Shown here piece by piece: positions 17,064-25,929 of a DNA stretch of 64,000 nucleotides. The DNA comes from CAZHAX01 sp964530325 (GTDB taxonomy: Bacteria; Chloroflexota; Anaerolineae; B4-G1). Below the pieces are notes generated by a model, which saw only the letters and a list, made by a program, of their open reading frames with translations, did no database searches and was not told the DNA's origin. The DNA lies in the NCBI GenBank assembly GCA_964530325.1, contig CAZHAX010000009.1:1-64000 (forward strand), read 5' to 3'. The translations under genes were made by a program, and so were the position numbers. Positions within the stretch are counted from its first letter, which is position 1. Every line of letters starts with the position of its first letter.

Positions 17064-17519
17064 CTATTCCGCGGTGAGTTGGGATGTGCAGTGAGCGCAG
17101 CGCGTTGCACCCAGCGGCACACTCGAAAGGCAGTACGGGCACCTCCTCGCCTCGGCCTCCGCCCGCTCTTCCTTCTCCGACCGGCGCAGACGGTTCACGG
17201 CGCGGATCAGGATGAAGATGGCCAGGCTGACAACGAGGAAGCTCACCAGTGTGTTGGCGAAGGCACCGTAGTTGACCGTTACCGCGCCGGCTGCCTGGGC
17301 CTCGGCCAGCGTCACATACGGCCCGCCCGGCGACCCCGCCTTCAGGACAAGGAAGAAATCGGCGAAGTCGACGCCGCTCAGGAGCAGTCCGATCGGTGGC
17401 ATAACGACATCACGAACCAGCGAGGAGACGACGACGCCAAATGCCGTGCCCACGGTGATGCCCACAGCCATGTCCACCACGTTGCCCCGCACTATGAAGT
17501 CACGGAACTCCTTCAGCAT
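17064..17519 (-). CDS. mscL: Large-conductance mechanosensitive channel with zinc-ribbon tail
   Basis: Start is the ATG at 17517-17519, giving 151 residues beginning MLKEFRDFIVRGNVVDMAVG, the hallmark N-terminus of MscL, with TM1 (AVGITVGTAFGVVVSSLVRDVVMP) and TM2 (FLVVSLAIFILIRAVN). It opens under membrane tension to release solutes after osmotic downshock. After the usual KEERAEAE tail it adds CPYCLSSVPLGATRCAHC, a CxxC-CxxC zinc ribbon at the cytoplasmic end. The start overlaps the stop of the upstream gene (ATGCTGA), so the two are translationally coupled; it is last in a six-gene operon. Confidence 0.95.
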   Translation of the reverse strand: MLKEFRDFIVRGNVVDMAVGITVGTAFGVVVSSLVRDVVMPPIGLLLSGVDFADFFLVLKAGSPGGPYVTLAEAQAAGAVTVNYGAFANTLVSFLVVSLAIFILIRAVNRLRRSEKEERAEAEARRCPYCLSSVPLGATRCAHCTSQLTAE

Positions 17520-18802
17520 CGGTAAGCCGCTCCTTTCGTCCCCTGGCCGCCCGGGCGGATCTGACCGCCAACGACAACAATCGCAATCTGCTCCAGGCCC
17601 GCAGCGACGACGAGAGGCTCGGCCACCGCGGCTACCGTCCACACCCAGACCGGCGCCCTCTCGGCCGCTCGAGCTGCACTCGCTGCCAGATCATCGAGCG
17701 CCGCGGACTGCCCCAGTACGTACTCCTCCAGCGCCTCCAGGCTGGCTGCCAGATCATCCAGGTGGCCGGCCACCTCCGCGGCAGACGTGCGCATCGGCTC
17801 CAGGTCCTCCGCCGCCGCGTCCAGATCGGCCTGAATCTCCCGCAGATCATCCGGGAGCGGCTCCAGACCGGCGTTCACCTCAGCGAGGGCATCCTGCAGC
17901 GACTGCTCCGGGTCGTAGGAGACACCGGTGATGAAGCTGACGTAGCTGAGCGTGCGCAGCGTGGCATCGATCGCTTCGGCGCCGGCCTCGGCCGAGGTCA
18001 GCGCCCCCCTGGCCGCGTCGATCGCCTCCGGCGTGTCCTCCCCAACCAGTTCGCCTATCGAGCGGAGCAGCGGCTCGATCGTTCCCAGCGATCCTTCCGC
18101 GCCCAGCAGCATCTCGCCGACAGCATCGAGTGCAGCGGATGCCTCCCCCAGCGAGCCTCCTGCAAGCTCCACGGGCTCCTGCAGCCCTCGTGCAGCTTCC
18201 GCCAATGAGGCGAGCGAGTCCGGCACAGCAGCCGCCGCGCGGACGGCCAGGAGGGGCAGGAGCACAAGGCCGCCCAGACAAAGCGCCGTGCCCAGTCCGC
18301 CGGCCACCTGGACAGCCAGACCGAAGCCCTTCCTCCACCCCAAGCCAGACAGCCGCTGGCGCACGCCGCCCGCCAGCGCCGGGAGCGAGCGCTCTCCCGG
18401 CGGCCGTACGCGAAGAGGCACCTCCTTCGCCTTATCGGTCTGCAGCAGACGCCCGACGAGATCGCCCTTCTCCAGCGCGGCCACGCCCTCGATCCCGCGG
18501 CCGCGCGCCAGGCCCCGCAGATCGACCAGGTTCATCAGACTCCAGCACTGGACCTGCAGCAGGCGAGGTAGGAGCTGCCCTGCCTCCAGGCGCCCCGCTC
18601 CCTTGATCTGCCGCGTCTTCCCCAGCGCGCGCAGCTCACTCAGGGGCGCGGCCTCGAGCCTCTGCGCCGCGCGCACGTATTCCAGGAGCGCATCGCGCGA
18701 CAGAGTATCCAGCCCGCCTGCGGGCCAGTGTCTGGCCAGCCTGCGCAGCTGAGAGAGCGTCAGATCTTCAGGTCGGCGCTTCATATCGCGGGCATCCTCC
18801 AT
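17513..18802 (-). CDS. SAP-like repeats plus two-TM protein with a helical extracytoplasmic domain
   Basis: Not a family I recognise by name. Residues 10-130 hold three SAP/Rho-N-like helical repeats (LTLSQLRRLARHWP..., APLSELRALGKTRQ..., NLVDLRGLARGRGI...). A membrane helix follows (about 160-190), then about 190 residues of Ala/Leu-rich helix with many Asp/Glu, likely coiled coil, then a second membrane helix (about 388-412) and a short tail. So the SAP repeats are cytoplasmic and the coiled coil outside. The start overlaps the previous stop (TAATG); an ATG six codons later (18784) has GGAGG upstream. Coupled to mscL downstream. Confidence 0.75.
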   Translation of the reverse strand: MEDARDMKRRPEDLTLSQLRRLARHWPAGGLDTLSRDALLEYVRAAQRLEAAPLSELRALGKTRQIKGAGRLEAGQLLPRLLQVQCWSLMNLVDLRGLARGRGIEGVAALEKGDLVGRLLQTDKAKEVPLRVRPPGERSLPALAGGVRQRLSGLGWRKGFGLAVQVAGGLGTALCLGGLVLLPLLAVRAAAAVPDSLASLAEAARGLQEPVELAGGSLGEASAALDAVGEMLLGAEGSLGTIEPLLRSIGELVGEDTPEAIDAARGALTSAEAGAEAIDATLRTLSYVSFITGVSYDPEQSLQDALAEVNAGLEPLPDDLREIQADLDAAAEDLEPMRTSAAEVAGHLDDLAASLEALEEYVLGQSAALDDLAASAARAAERAPVWVWTVAAVAEPLVVAAGLEQIAIVVVGGQIRPGGQGTKGAAYRC

Positions 18803-20115
18803 TACTCGTACTTGAGCGCGGCGACCGGGCTCAACGCTGCCGCCCTCATCGCCGGGTAGACACCGGAGACCAGGCCCACAGCGGCGGAGAAGACGAGCGC
18901 AAACAGCAGCAGCCAGAACGGCGTATAGACAAGCGAGAGCTGAGCCTCAGCGGCCGCAGCCCCACCTTGCTGGACAGCCTGCGCCCCCAGATAGGTGGAG
19001 GCAATCACGTCGATCAGCGCTCCCAGCCCGATCCCGAGGACCACACCGACCACACCGCCGATCACCCCAATCGTGCCCGCCTCCGCAAGAAAGATCGACA
19101 TCACGTCCCGGTTGGTGGCTCCGACCGCCTTCATCAGCCCGATCTCGCGCGTCCGCTCGTAGATGGCCATCGACATCGTGTTGGCGATGCCAAAGGCTGC
19201 TACGACCAGTGCTATGGCGCCGATCCCGCCGAACACTCCCTGGATGATCAAGAACGTGAGGTTTATGCCCTGTAGCATGCTCTGCGCTGAGTAGGCATAG
19301 AAGCCATCATTCAGGATCGCTTGCTCGACCGTCGGCACCTGCTCCGGCGTGGCAACCTTGACCAGAGCCTGATCATAACCTTCCCGGCTCGGATAGCGCC
19401 GCTGGCCGGTGCTCCAGGCCTCCAACTCCAGCACGTCATCCACCGATAGGAACACCGCGTAGTCCCGCGCCCCACCGGTCTCCTCCAGCACCCCGCTGAC
19501 CCTGAGGCGGGCCGTCCGCTGCTCCGGCGTGTCGCCGGCGACCATACGGAAAACCGTCAGCTGAAGCGTCTGCCCCTGCAGCTCCGGCGGATCCTCGACC
19601 GGCCGCCCCGTTCGAGGGTCGTAGAACCCCTCCGCAACGCGCGCCCCCACCAGGGCCTGCCAGCGTCCCAGCCGGTCCATGCCGCTCGCCAGCTCGAAGC
19701 CCAGCCCCTCCAGCTCGGCCGGGTCGACACCCACCACCTGCTGCATGGAGCTCGGCATCCGATTCAGTCTCAGTATGCCCCCATAGAAAGACTTGTAGGG
19801 CGTGACGGCCACAACGCCAGGCATTTCACGGAAGCGATCGAGCGTACGGTCGGTGAGCAGGGTCTCCTCACCCACTGAGCCAACGGACACCCCAGCGAAG
19901 CCCGCCAGGAAAGTGCCGGGATAGACGGTGATCTCGGTCAGGTCGCCTATCGAGCCCATCTGCTCAGTGGTGCTGCGCTGAAGCCCGGCCGCCAGTGATA
20001 CGAGTACTACAACTGCAGACGTGCCCACGACCACGCCGACGGCAGTCATGGCCACGCGGGCCTTCATGCGGCCGAGGTTGCTCAGCACCAGACGAAGCAG
20101 GTCCCTGGGCTTCAA
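18802..20115 (-). CDS. MacB/FtsX-like ABC transporter permease
   Basis: A 437-residue permease with one N-terminal helix (VAMTAVGVVVGTSAVVVLVSLAAGL), a large extracytoplasmic MacB_PCD domain (residues 45-270) and three C-terminal helices of the FtsX fold, including the cytoplasmic loop YERTREIGLMKAVGATNRDVM. Such proteins transmit mechanical force from the ATPase to a periplasmic or surface partner rather than moving a small solute. The gene lies 3 bases after the CARDB gene; the ATPase is two genes upstream. Confidence 0.93.
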   Translation of the reverse strand: MKPRDLLRLVLSNLGRMKARVAMTAVGVVVGTSAVVVLVSLAAGLQRSTTEQMGSIGDLTEITVYPGTFLAGFAGVSVGSVGEETLLTDRTLDRFREMPGVVAVTPYKSFYGGILRLNRMPSSMQQVVGVDPAELEGLGFELASGMDRLGRWQALVGARVAEGFYDPRTGRPVEDPPELQGQTLQLTVFRMVAGDTPEQRTARLRVSGVLEETGGARDYAVFLSVDDVLELEAWSTGQRRYPSREGYDQALVKVATPEQVPTVEQAILNDGFYAYSAQSMLQGINLTFLIIQGVFGGIGAIALVVAAFGIANTMSMAIYERTREIGLMKAVGATNRDVMSIFLAEAGTIGVIGGVVGVVLGIGLGALIDVIASTYLGAQAVQQGGAAAAEAQLSLVYTPFWLLLFALVFSAAVGLVSGVYPAMRAAALSPVAALKYE

Positions 20116-20118
20116 TCC

Positions 20119-21702
20119 CTAGCTCCCAAGCCCCAGCATGCCCCGGACGAAGCGGAACACCAGATCCCAGAAGCCGTCATCGTCACCGGCGTCCTCTTCT
20201 GTCTCAGCAATCGGCTCGGCCACCTGCACTTCTCGGATCTCGACGGTGATGGTCTCGGTCAACACCTGCGGCTGGTTGAAATCGTCCAGGTAGTGCACGT
20301 TGACCACGGCCTCGGCAGTTCCGCCCACCTCGGCCACAGCGATCGCCTCCAGCGACCCCGACGTACCTGGATCGAGCGGGCCTAGATAGAGGGAGCCGTC
20401 CAGTATCACCAGGTCGCTGCTGGTCACCTCGAGCGTATTCACGTTCAATGTCGCCCGGCCCACGTTCGTAACCTCAACCGGCAACTCGAAGGGAGTACCG
20501 GCCTCGACCAGCTCCAAGGGCCGGTACAGTCCGATCTCCAGGTACGGCCGGTGGACCACCAGCAGGCTGATCAACTGGCTGTCGCTGTGGGCGGTTCCCT
20601 GCCGGTCCAGAAAGGCGAGCGCAACGGGAACGGTGTAGGCGCCAGGGCTGGCCGAGCCATCGGCGACCAGATGCTGGGTCACCTCTACAGAGCTTCCCGC
20701 CGGTAACGCCGGTGCGAACTTGACATTGCTCGAGCGGAGCGGTGCAAATGGAGCCAGCCCGCCTCCCCCCTCGCCGCCCAAGGTGAGCACCAACCGGTCG
20801 GCGTCACCGCCGCTGACGTTGCTGACCTCGAGCATGAGAGCAAAGCTGTCGCCAGGCGCGATTGTGTCGGGGGCCGTGCGGTAGCCGGTAATGATCAGCT
20901 GGGGGCTGCCGGATAGCGCCCCGTTGACCTCTACGCCCACGTCCTGGCTGTCAGCATATGTGCCGCCGCTGTAGTCTCCGTACTCAAGCAGGACGGGCAG
21001 CCCCAGCCGCCCCGAATGAGGGGCATCCCCCAGGATGAGTCGCAGAGTCACCGTAACCGCCTGGCCCATGCCAATCCGGTCGAGCGAAACCACGTTTCCG
21101 CCGCTGGCCGGCACCGCCAGTTCGGAATCGGCGGCAACGAGCACCTGGCTGGCGGTGCGGGCGCCGCGATTCGCCAGGCGCAGCGTGAGCTCGAAAGAGG
21201 TGCCCGGTGCCAACAGCGAGGGCTCGGTTTGCGAGGCCTCTATCACCAGCTGGGGACGCCCGCCACCCACCCCCACCGCCTCCACGCTGATGGTATGCGG
21301 ATTGTCGTCGCGGTTCCCATACTCGTCGCTGGCACTGAGCTCCACCTCCAGGCTGTACGTCCCTGAGGCCAGGCCGGCTGGAGCACGCATGGCCTGCAAG
21401 ACGGTGGCAGTCTGTCCCACGCCCAGGTGGCCCAGGAGGTGGCCCGCGCCGCCGACCGGCAGGAACGTGCCCCCCGGAAAGGTGACCAGCACATCGCGTG
21501 CCACGTCGCTGCCGGCATTGTAGACGTCCACCGACACGCTGAACTCCTGGCCGGCCAAGACCCGGGCCGGCTCCACGGAGTAGTTCAGGATTGTGAGTAT
21601 AGGGCGGCCCAGCGCCGGGTGCGCAGCCGAACTCATCACCCAGAGGAGGGAAACGGCCACCGCAACGGCCGCCGTCGTATTCAAGCGAAGTAGTCTGCGC
21701 AT
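20119..21702 (-). CDS. Secreted CARDB-repeat protein
   Basis: Start is the ATG at 21702 with GGGAGG upstream; it begins with a signal peptide (AAVAVAVSLLWVMSSAAHPALG). The 527 or so residues are beta-rich repeats of the CARDB/COG1361 type, each with a pattern like VEPARVLAGQEFSVSVDVYNAGSD; I count about four. The end is acidic (ETEEDAGDDDG) followed by an amphipathic helix (FWDLVFRFVRGMLGLG) that may touch the membrane. Placed between the ATPase and permease of a MacB-like pair, it is probably their extracytoplasmic partner. Confidence 0.85.
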   Translation of the reverse strand: MRRLLRLNTTAAVAVAVSLLWVMSSAAHPALGRPILTILNYSVEPARVLAGQEFSVSVDVYNAGSDVARDVLVTFPGGTFLPVGGAGHLLGHLGVGQTATVLQAMRAPAGLASGTYSLEVELSASDEYGNRDDNPHTISVEAVGVGGGRPQLVIEASQTEPSLLAPGTSFELTLRLANRGARTASQVLVAADSELAVPASGGNVVSLDRIGMGQAVTVTLRLILGDAPHSGRLGLPVLLEYGDYSGGTYADSQDVGVEVNGALSGSPQLIITGYRTAPDTIAPGDSFALMLEVSNVSGGDADRLVLTLGGEGGGGLAPFAPLRSSNVKFAPALPAGSSVEVTQHLVADGSASPGAYTVPVALAFLDRQGTAHSDSQLISLLVVHRPYLEIGLYRPLELVEAGTPFELPVEVTNVGRATLNVNTLEVTSSDLVILDGSLYLGPLDPGTSGSLEAIAVAEVGGTAEAVVNVHYLDDFNQPQVLTETITVEIREVQVAEPIAETEEDAGDDDGFWDLVFRFVRGMLGLGS

Positions 21703-21727
21703 CTTTCCTCCCAGCACATACGTGCAC

Positions 21728-22420
21728 TCACGCCCGCGCCTCTGCGATCCGTCCATCGAGGAGATGAAGACACCTGCTGGTGAACTCGAGCAGCGCCGGA
21801 TCGTGTGAGACAACTACGATCGTCCTTCCTTGCTCGCGGTTGAGGTCCGCGAGGATTCTCATCACCTCCGCGCCGGTGCGGCTATCCAGGTTGCCGGTAG
21901 GCTCGTCGGCCAGGATGATCAAGGGATCGTTGGCCAGGGCGCGCGCTATCGCCACCCGCTGCTGCTCCCCGCCGGACAGCTCGGTTGGCTTGTGGTCGAT
22001 GCGGCCGCCCAGGCCCACCAAATCGAGGAGAGCGCGCGCCCGGTCGGAGCGCGCAGCGGGAGGCACGCCCGCAAAGAGCATGGGGAACTCCACGTTCTCA
22101 AGCGCCGTCATCGTGGGAACCAGGTTGAAGACCTGAAAAACGAAGCCAACCTGCTCGCTTCGATAAGCGGCCAGGCTGTTCTCATCGAGTTCCGTGAGCT
22201 CCCGACCCTGCACCCGGATTTGCCCGGCCGTCGGCCTGTCCAGCCCACCCAGCAAGTACAGCAGCGTCGACTTCCCGGAGCCAGACGGACCCATAATGCC
22301 GAGGAAGTCACCCTCAGCGACGGTCAGGTCGATCCCATCCAGTGCATGGACGGTCTCCTGGCCCATCTGGTATTCCCGGCGCAGGTTCTCGGCCCGGATC
22401 AGCATCTCGCTGCGCATCAT
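21728..22420 (-). CDS. MacB/LolD-type ABC ATPase
   Basis: A 230-residue ATPase with Walker A GPSGSGKST, the MacB-family Q-loop region FVFQVFNLVPTMTALENVE, signature LSGGEQQRVAIARAL, Walker B LIILADEPTGNLDS and H-loop VVSHDP. It pairs with the FtsX-like permease two genes on. The next gene starts 26 bases after its stop. Confidence 0.94.
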   Translation of the reverse strand: MMRSEMLIRAENLRREYQMGQETVHALDGIDLTVAEGDFLGIMGPSGSGKSTLLYLLGGLDRPTAGQIRVQGRELTELDENSLAAYRSEQVGFVFQVFNLVPTMTALENVEFPMLFAGVPPAARSDRARALLDLVGLGGRIDHKPTELSGGEQQRVAIARALANDPLIILADEPTGNLDSRTGAEVMRILADLNREQGRTIVVVSHDPALLEFTSRCLHLLDGRIAEARA

Positions 22421-22467
22421 TCGCTCAGAATCCCAAAGCGGCTGGGGTCGCCCGGCCGGCGTCGCCT

Positions 22468-23286
22468 CTAGTAGCTGGTCAAACTAAGCTGTTGAGCGAA
22501 CAGAGAGCCGACAGCGCTGGGCATCATCATTACGGCGGTCAGTATGAGCCACACGCCCAGCGTGACCAGGATCGCCTTGCGCCGGGGTAGGTGCGTCGTC
22601 ACAATCACACCGATGACAAGCAGGGCCAGGTTCCAAAACAGAAACAGGTCCACTCGGCTGAACAGGGAAGTGAGCAGCGTCTGGCCCAGGCTGGGAGCCG
22701 CCCTCAGCACGTCAGCTGCCGAGGAAGCGGGCCGCACCAGGCCGGATAGGCCTGGGTAGGTTATGAGCTGGCCCGCAGCGACTATGTAGACAGTCTGGAG
22801 CAGACCACGGATCGCATAGGGCACCCAGGCCCAGACTACGATGCGGAGCATCTGCTCAAAGGTGCTCCGCCCGCCTAGGGCCATCGCGGCCAGGTACAGC
22901 GCGCCCGCCCAGGCCAGCCACCCTACCCCACGCAGAATCAGATTGGCGACCGCCGGGAAGACGACCGTGATGAGCGGCGAGGCCACTACACCCATCATCT
23001 GCTCAACCTGAGCCTGCTGGTCAGCTGAGAGCTCCATGTCCTCCCACCGCTCGCCCAAGTCCTCCTCGGCGGCGATCACGGCCTCGCGAGCCTGCTCCGT
23101 CGTGATCGGAGCAGCGGCCAATACGGGCAGCAGGACGAAGACTAAGGCAACGACTATCGGTAGCCACAGCCTCGGCCCGCCCCTCTCGTGCACCAACTCG
23201 AGAGTCGCTCGCGGCCTGGCGATGATGCCCCACAGCGGCCGCAGCAGCGCCATTCGATCCGCAACAGGTTCTTGATCTTCGGACAC
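22468..23286 (-). CDS. Yip1-family membrane protein
   Basis: A 272-residue protein with a short cytoplasmic N-terminus, five or so membrane helices and the Yip1 feature of a PRATLELV-type amphipathic segment before the first helix. An acidic loop (AAEEDLGERWEDMELSADQQAQ) lies outside between helices 1 and 2. Bacterial Yip1 proteins have no settled role. First gene of the MacB-like operon, with a good promoter 290 bases upstream. A second Yip1-like gene is at 28032. Confidence 0.8.
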   Translation of the reverse strand: MSEDQEPVADRMALLRPLWGIIARPRATLELVHERGGPRLWLPIVVALVFVLLPVLAAAPITTEQAREAVIAAEEDLGERWEDMELSADQQAQVEQMMGVVASPLITVVFPAVANLILRGVGWLAWAGALYLAAMALGGRSTFEQMLRIVVWAWVPYAIRGLLQTVYIVAAGQLITYPGLSGLVRPASSAADVLRAAPSLGQTLLTSLFSRVDLFLFWNLALLVIGVIVTTHLPRRKAILVTLGVWLILTAVMMMPSAVGSLFAQQLSLTSY

Positions 23287-23575
23287 GGCTCATCCCTCCT
23301 CGTTCAACCGCGCACCCCAATCGTGATCCCGTCCCGATCCGGCCAGCGATTGCCTGGTGCGCAAGCAGCCCACCCGGCTCCGCCCCGCCCCCCGCCTCGG
23401 GAGCGTACGTGCCAGGGCTGCCTACCGGCCTCGGCCACAGAAGGTGCATCCCGGGCAGGATCATCCACCGTCGCGCCCGTGAGATACCCTGCCACCTCCC
23501 CGCCCGCCATCCCGCCCGGAGCGCTTGCCGCTGGGCACCAAGGAACACCCGCCCAGGGAACATCGCCTCTCTAGC

Positions 23576-23604
23576 ATTATATGGGCGCGGACGATGCGCG
23601 TCAA
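23576..23604 (-). promoter_or_regulatory. Promoter of the Yip1-MacB-mscL operon
   Basis: TTGACG (23604-23599), 17-base spacer, TATAAT (23581-23576) on the minus strand. It leaves a leader of about 280 bases (23287-23570) that is very GC-rich and has no convincing gene. The rest of the gap up to 23852 shows nothing I can name. Confidence 0.75.
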
Positions 23605-23852
23605 GCGCCGCCCCGCGTCCGGCGCAGGCTGCTTGCGGATCCTGCCCCAGGGTCAGTCGATGACCGGCCTTCTATGTGTTGCGTGGCGGGGCCGGGCGGG
23701 CGGGGGGTGAGGCGCGGGACGGGGGCGTGGTGTCCTGTGATCACTACACGAAGTCCTTGCCGACTCAATCGGCGGCGTCCGTGCCAGAGATCGGACGCGC
23801 GAAGACGAGGGCTGAGGGGCAGCACCAGCGCCCCCGCCGCCACTCCCCGCCG

Positions 23853-24443
23853 TTAGCGGCGGCTGAGCCGCCTGCGCACGAGAACGATGACCACGAGCGC
23901 AGCGAAGGCGAACGGGACCGCACGGGCCGGCCAGGCCTGGAAATCGGTGCCTATCGCCACGGCGTGCACCGTCACCAGCGCGAAGGCTACGTAGTTGACA
24001 AGATGAAGATAACGCCAGCCTCGCCCGGCAGGACGCCTGAGCGCCGCCGTGAGAGCCCCCAGCCCGAAGAGATACAGAGCCGGCCGTCCACCCAGCCGGA
24101 GGAAGGCCCGGAGAGAATCGAAGCGAGGCACGAAAACGGCCAGGTCCTGCGAACCGATGGCCACCCCAACCGGATGGAGGGCCATCAGCACCAGCCCGGC
24201 TATGGACAATAGGTGGTGCACCTTCACAAACGGTCGGCCGAAGAGGCGCCGCATCAACCTCATGTCGGCAGACGACAGCGCAGCCAGGAACACCGCCTCA
24301 TATCCCAGTATTGCTGTAGCCCGAATTGTCAGACCCAACGTGTCGCCGTACGGCTGGGCGAGCATCAGCGCTGCGGCGAGCGCGAACGCAGCCGCAGCGA
24401 CCGCCGCCATCACCCAGGCCCTCCAGCCCGTCTGCTCAGCCAT
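23853..24443 (-). CDS. Ferric-reductase-like transmembrane haem protein (MsrQ-like)
   Basis: A 196-residue protein with six predicted helices. Histidines sit in helix pairs typical of the ferric-reductase-like/MsrQ fold: VKVHHLLSIAGLVLMALHPVG and WRYLHLVNYVAFALVTVHAVA. These would bind b-type haems and pass electrons across the membrane. It starts 27 bases after msrA on the same strand, with GAGGAGG upstream. MsrQ normally partners MsrP, not MsrA; no MsrP is seen here, so the electron acceptor is open. Confidence 0.75.
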   Translation of the reverse strand: MAEQTGWRAWVMAAVAAAAFALAAALMLAQPYGDTLGLTIRATAILGYEAVFLAALSSADMRLMRRLFGRPFVKVHHLLSIAGLVLMALHPVGVAIGSQDLAVFVPRFDSLRAFLRLGGRPALYLFGLGALTAALRRPAGRGWRYLHLVNYVAFALVTVHAVAIGTDFQAWPARAVPFAFAALVVIVLVRRRLSRR

Positions 24444-24470
24444 TTCGTCGCCCTCCTCACGTCTGGCCGT

Positions 24471-25028
24471 CTAGGCCACCTTAAGAATCAGCGCGTGCTC
24501 TTGTCTCAGCTTCTTCAGCTTCGGCTCGATCACGGCCCGGCAGTAAGGCTGCTCCCGGTTCCGCCGGTAGTAGTCCCGATGGTACTCCTCAGCCGGATAG
24601 AAGGCTTCAAGATGAGCTATCTCGGTCACGATAGGAGCCCCCCGCGTACCTGCCTCCTCCAGCTCGGCGATTACCTGCTCCGCTATCGCCTTCTGCTCCG
24701 GCGTATGGTAGAAGATCACAGACCGGTACTGCGCGCCCACGTCCGCTCCCTGCCGGTTGAGTGTCGTCGGATCGTGTAGAGTGAAGAAGACTTCCAACAG
24801 ATCCCGATATGAAACAACCGCGGGATCGAACGAGATCTGGACAACCTCTGCATGGCCGGTAGCCCCGCCGCAGACCTGCTCGTAGGTGGGATCGGGAACG
24901 GCGCCGCCGGCATACCCAGAATCGACACTGAGCACCCCCTTCAGCGCCTCGAAGGCCGCTTCCAGGCACCAGAAGCAGCCGCCACCAAGCGTCGCCAGTT
25001 CCTCAGCTCTGCCGGCCTGCCCTTTCAC
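24471..25028 (-). CDS. msrA: Peptide methionine sulfoxide reductase MsrA
   Basis: A 185-residue enzyme with the catalytic GCFWC motif (residues 17-21), SGYAGG, GHAEVVQISFDP and DVGAQYRSVIF segments. It reduces methionine-S-sulfoxide in proteins using thioredoxin. No signal peptide, so cytoplasmic. The start is a GTG at 25028, 10 bases after the korB stop, with a weak ribosome site, so translation may depend on coupling. Recycling Cys residues are not obvious near the C-terminus apart from the one in REQPYCRAVIEPKL. Confidence 0.95.
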   Translation of the reverse strand: MKGQAGRAEELATLGGGCFWCLEAAFEALKGVLSVDSGYAGGAVPDPTYEQVCGGATGHAEVVQISFDPAVVSYRDLLEVFFTLHDPTTLNRQGADVGAQYRSVIFYHTPEQKAIAEQVIAELEEAGTRGAPIVTEIAHLEAFYPAEEYHRDYYRRNREQPYCRAVIEPKLKKLRQEHALILKVA

Positions 25029-25037
25029 CCCAATCCC

Positions 25038-25916
25038 CTAGACAAACTCGGCCTCCAGCGAGGCGTAGTCCTCCTCGCTCCACTTTCTCAGCGGCTGCTC
25101 GACCAGCGGGCCGGCCCGGAGCGCGGGCACCTGCTCTTCGTACGTCGGCACCCCCTCCGCCCGGTAGAGGACTCCGATCGGGATCCGCTCTCCCCACTCG
25201 TGCACCTTCGCCCAGGCCGCGTCCCGATCCGTCGCATCGTAGCTGTCGTCCAGTTTGTAGACCCGGGGACGGAAGAAGTCATATGAGTAGTCGCGGTTGA
25301 AGCTCACGCACGGCTGGAGGACATCGAGGTAGCTGGTACCCTGGTGCCGGATCGCCGCCGCCATCGTCTCCGCCAGATGGGCCGGCTCGCCGGCGAAGGC
25401 GCGGCCGACGAACGTCGCTCCGCCCACCAGTGCCCAGGCCACCGGGTTCACCGGCCGGTCTATCGCGCCGGCCGGCAACGGGGAAGTCTTGGAGACGAAT
25501 CCCTGCGGGCTGGTGGGCGAGTACTGCCCCTTGGTCAGGCCGTAGATCATGTTGTTGTGCACCATCAGAGTGATGTCGGCGTTGCGCCGCATCAGATGCA
25601 TGAAGTGGTTCCCTCCCAGCCCAAACGTATCGCCGTCACCCGCTGCCACGATCGTCTTCATCCCGTGGTTAGCCAGATGCATTCCCTGCGCGATGGGAAT
25701 CGGTCTGCCGTGAAGCGAAGTAAACGAGTTGACCGTCATGTAGTCGGGAAGCTTGCTGGCCTGGCCGATGCCGCTGACAACGATCACCTGGTGCGGGGCC
25801 AGCCCGACGTCGCCCAGCGCCTTCTCAAGCGACCTGAGAATCGAGAAGTTGCCGCAGCCTGGGCACCAGGTCGGCTTGACCGACGAAGCGAATGCGCTCT
25901 GCTCTTTCTTCGCCAT
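25038..25916 (-). CDS. korB: 2-oxoacid:ferredoxin oxidoreductase beta subunit
   Basis: Start is the ATG at 25914-25916 after GGAGGTGGAGCGCA, giving 292 residues. The thiamine-diphosphate domain has WCPGCGNFSILRSL at the N-terminus and the GDGDTFGLGGNH motif, followed by NNMIYGLTKGQYSPTS, all typical of KorB-like subunits. It decarboxylates a 2-oxoacid (2-oxoglutarate or similar) to the CoA thioester with ferredoxin as acceptor. It follows the alpha subunit gene after 13 bases. No separate ferredoxin-like delta subunit is present. Confidence 0.93.
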   Translation of the reverse strand: MAKKEQSAFASSVKPTWCPGCGNFSILRSLEKALGDVGLAPHQVIVVSGIGQASKLPDYMTVNSFTSLHGRPIPIAQGMHLANHGMKTIVAAGDGDTFGLGGNHFMHLMRRNADITLMVHNNMIYGLTKGQYSPTSPQGFVSKTSPLPAGAIDRPVNPVAWALVGGATFVGRAFAGEPAHLAETMAAAIRHQGTSYLDVLQPCVSFNRDYSYDFFRPRVYKLDDSYDATDRDAAWAKVHEWGERIPIGVLYRAEGVPTYEEQVPALRAGPLVEQPLRKWSEEDYASLEAEFV

Positions 25917-25929
25917 TGCGCTCCACCTC

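Noticed and set aside
23021..23563. 180-codon minus-strand frame overlapping the Yip1 gene
   Set aside because: It runs out of frame through the Yip1 gene and is rich in Arg/Gly; no start signal.
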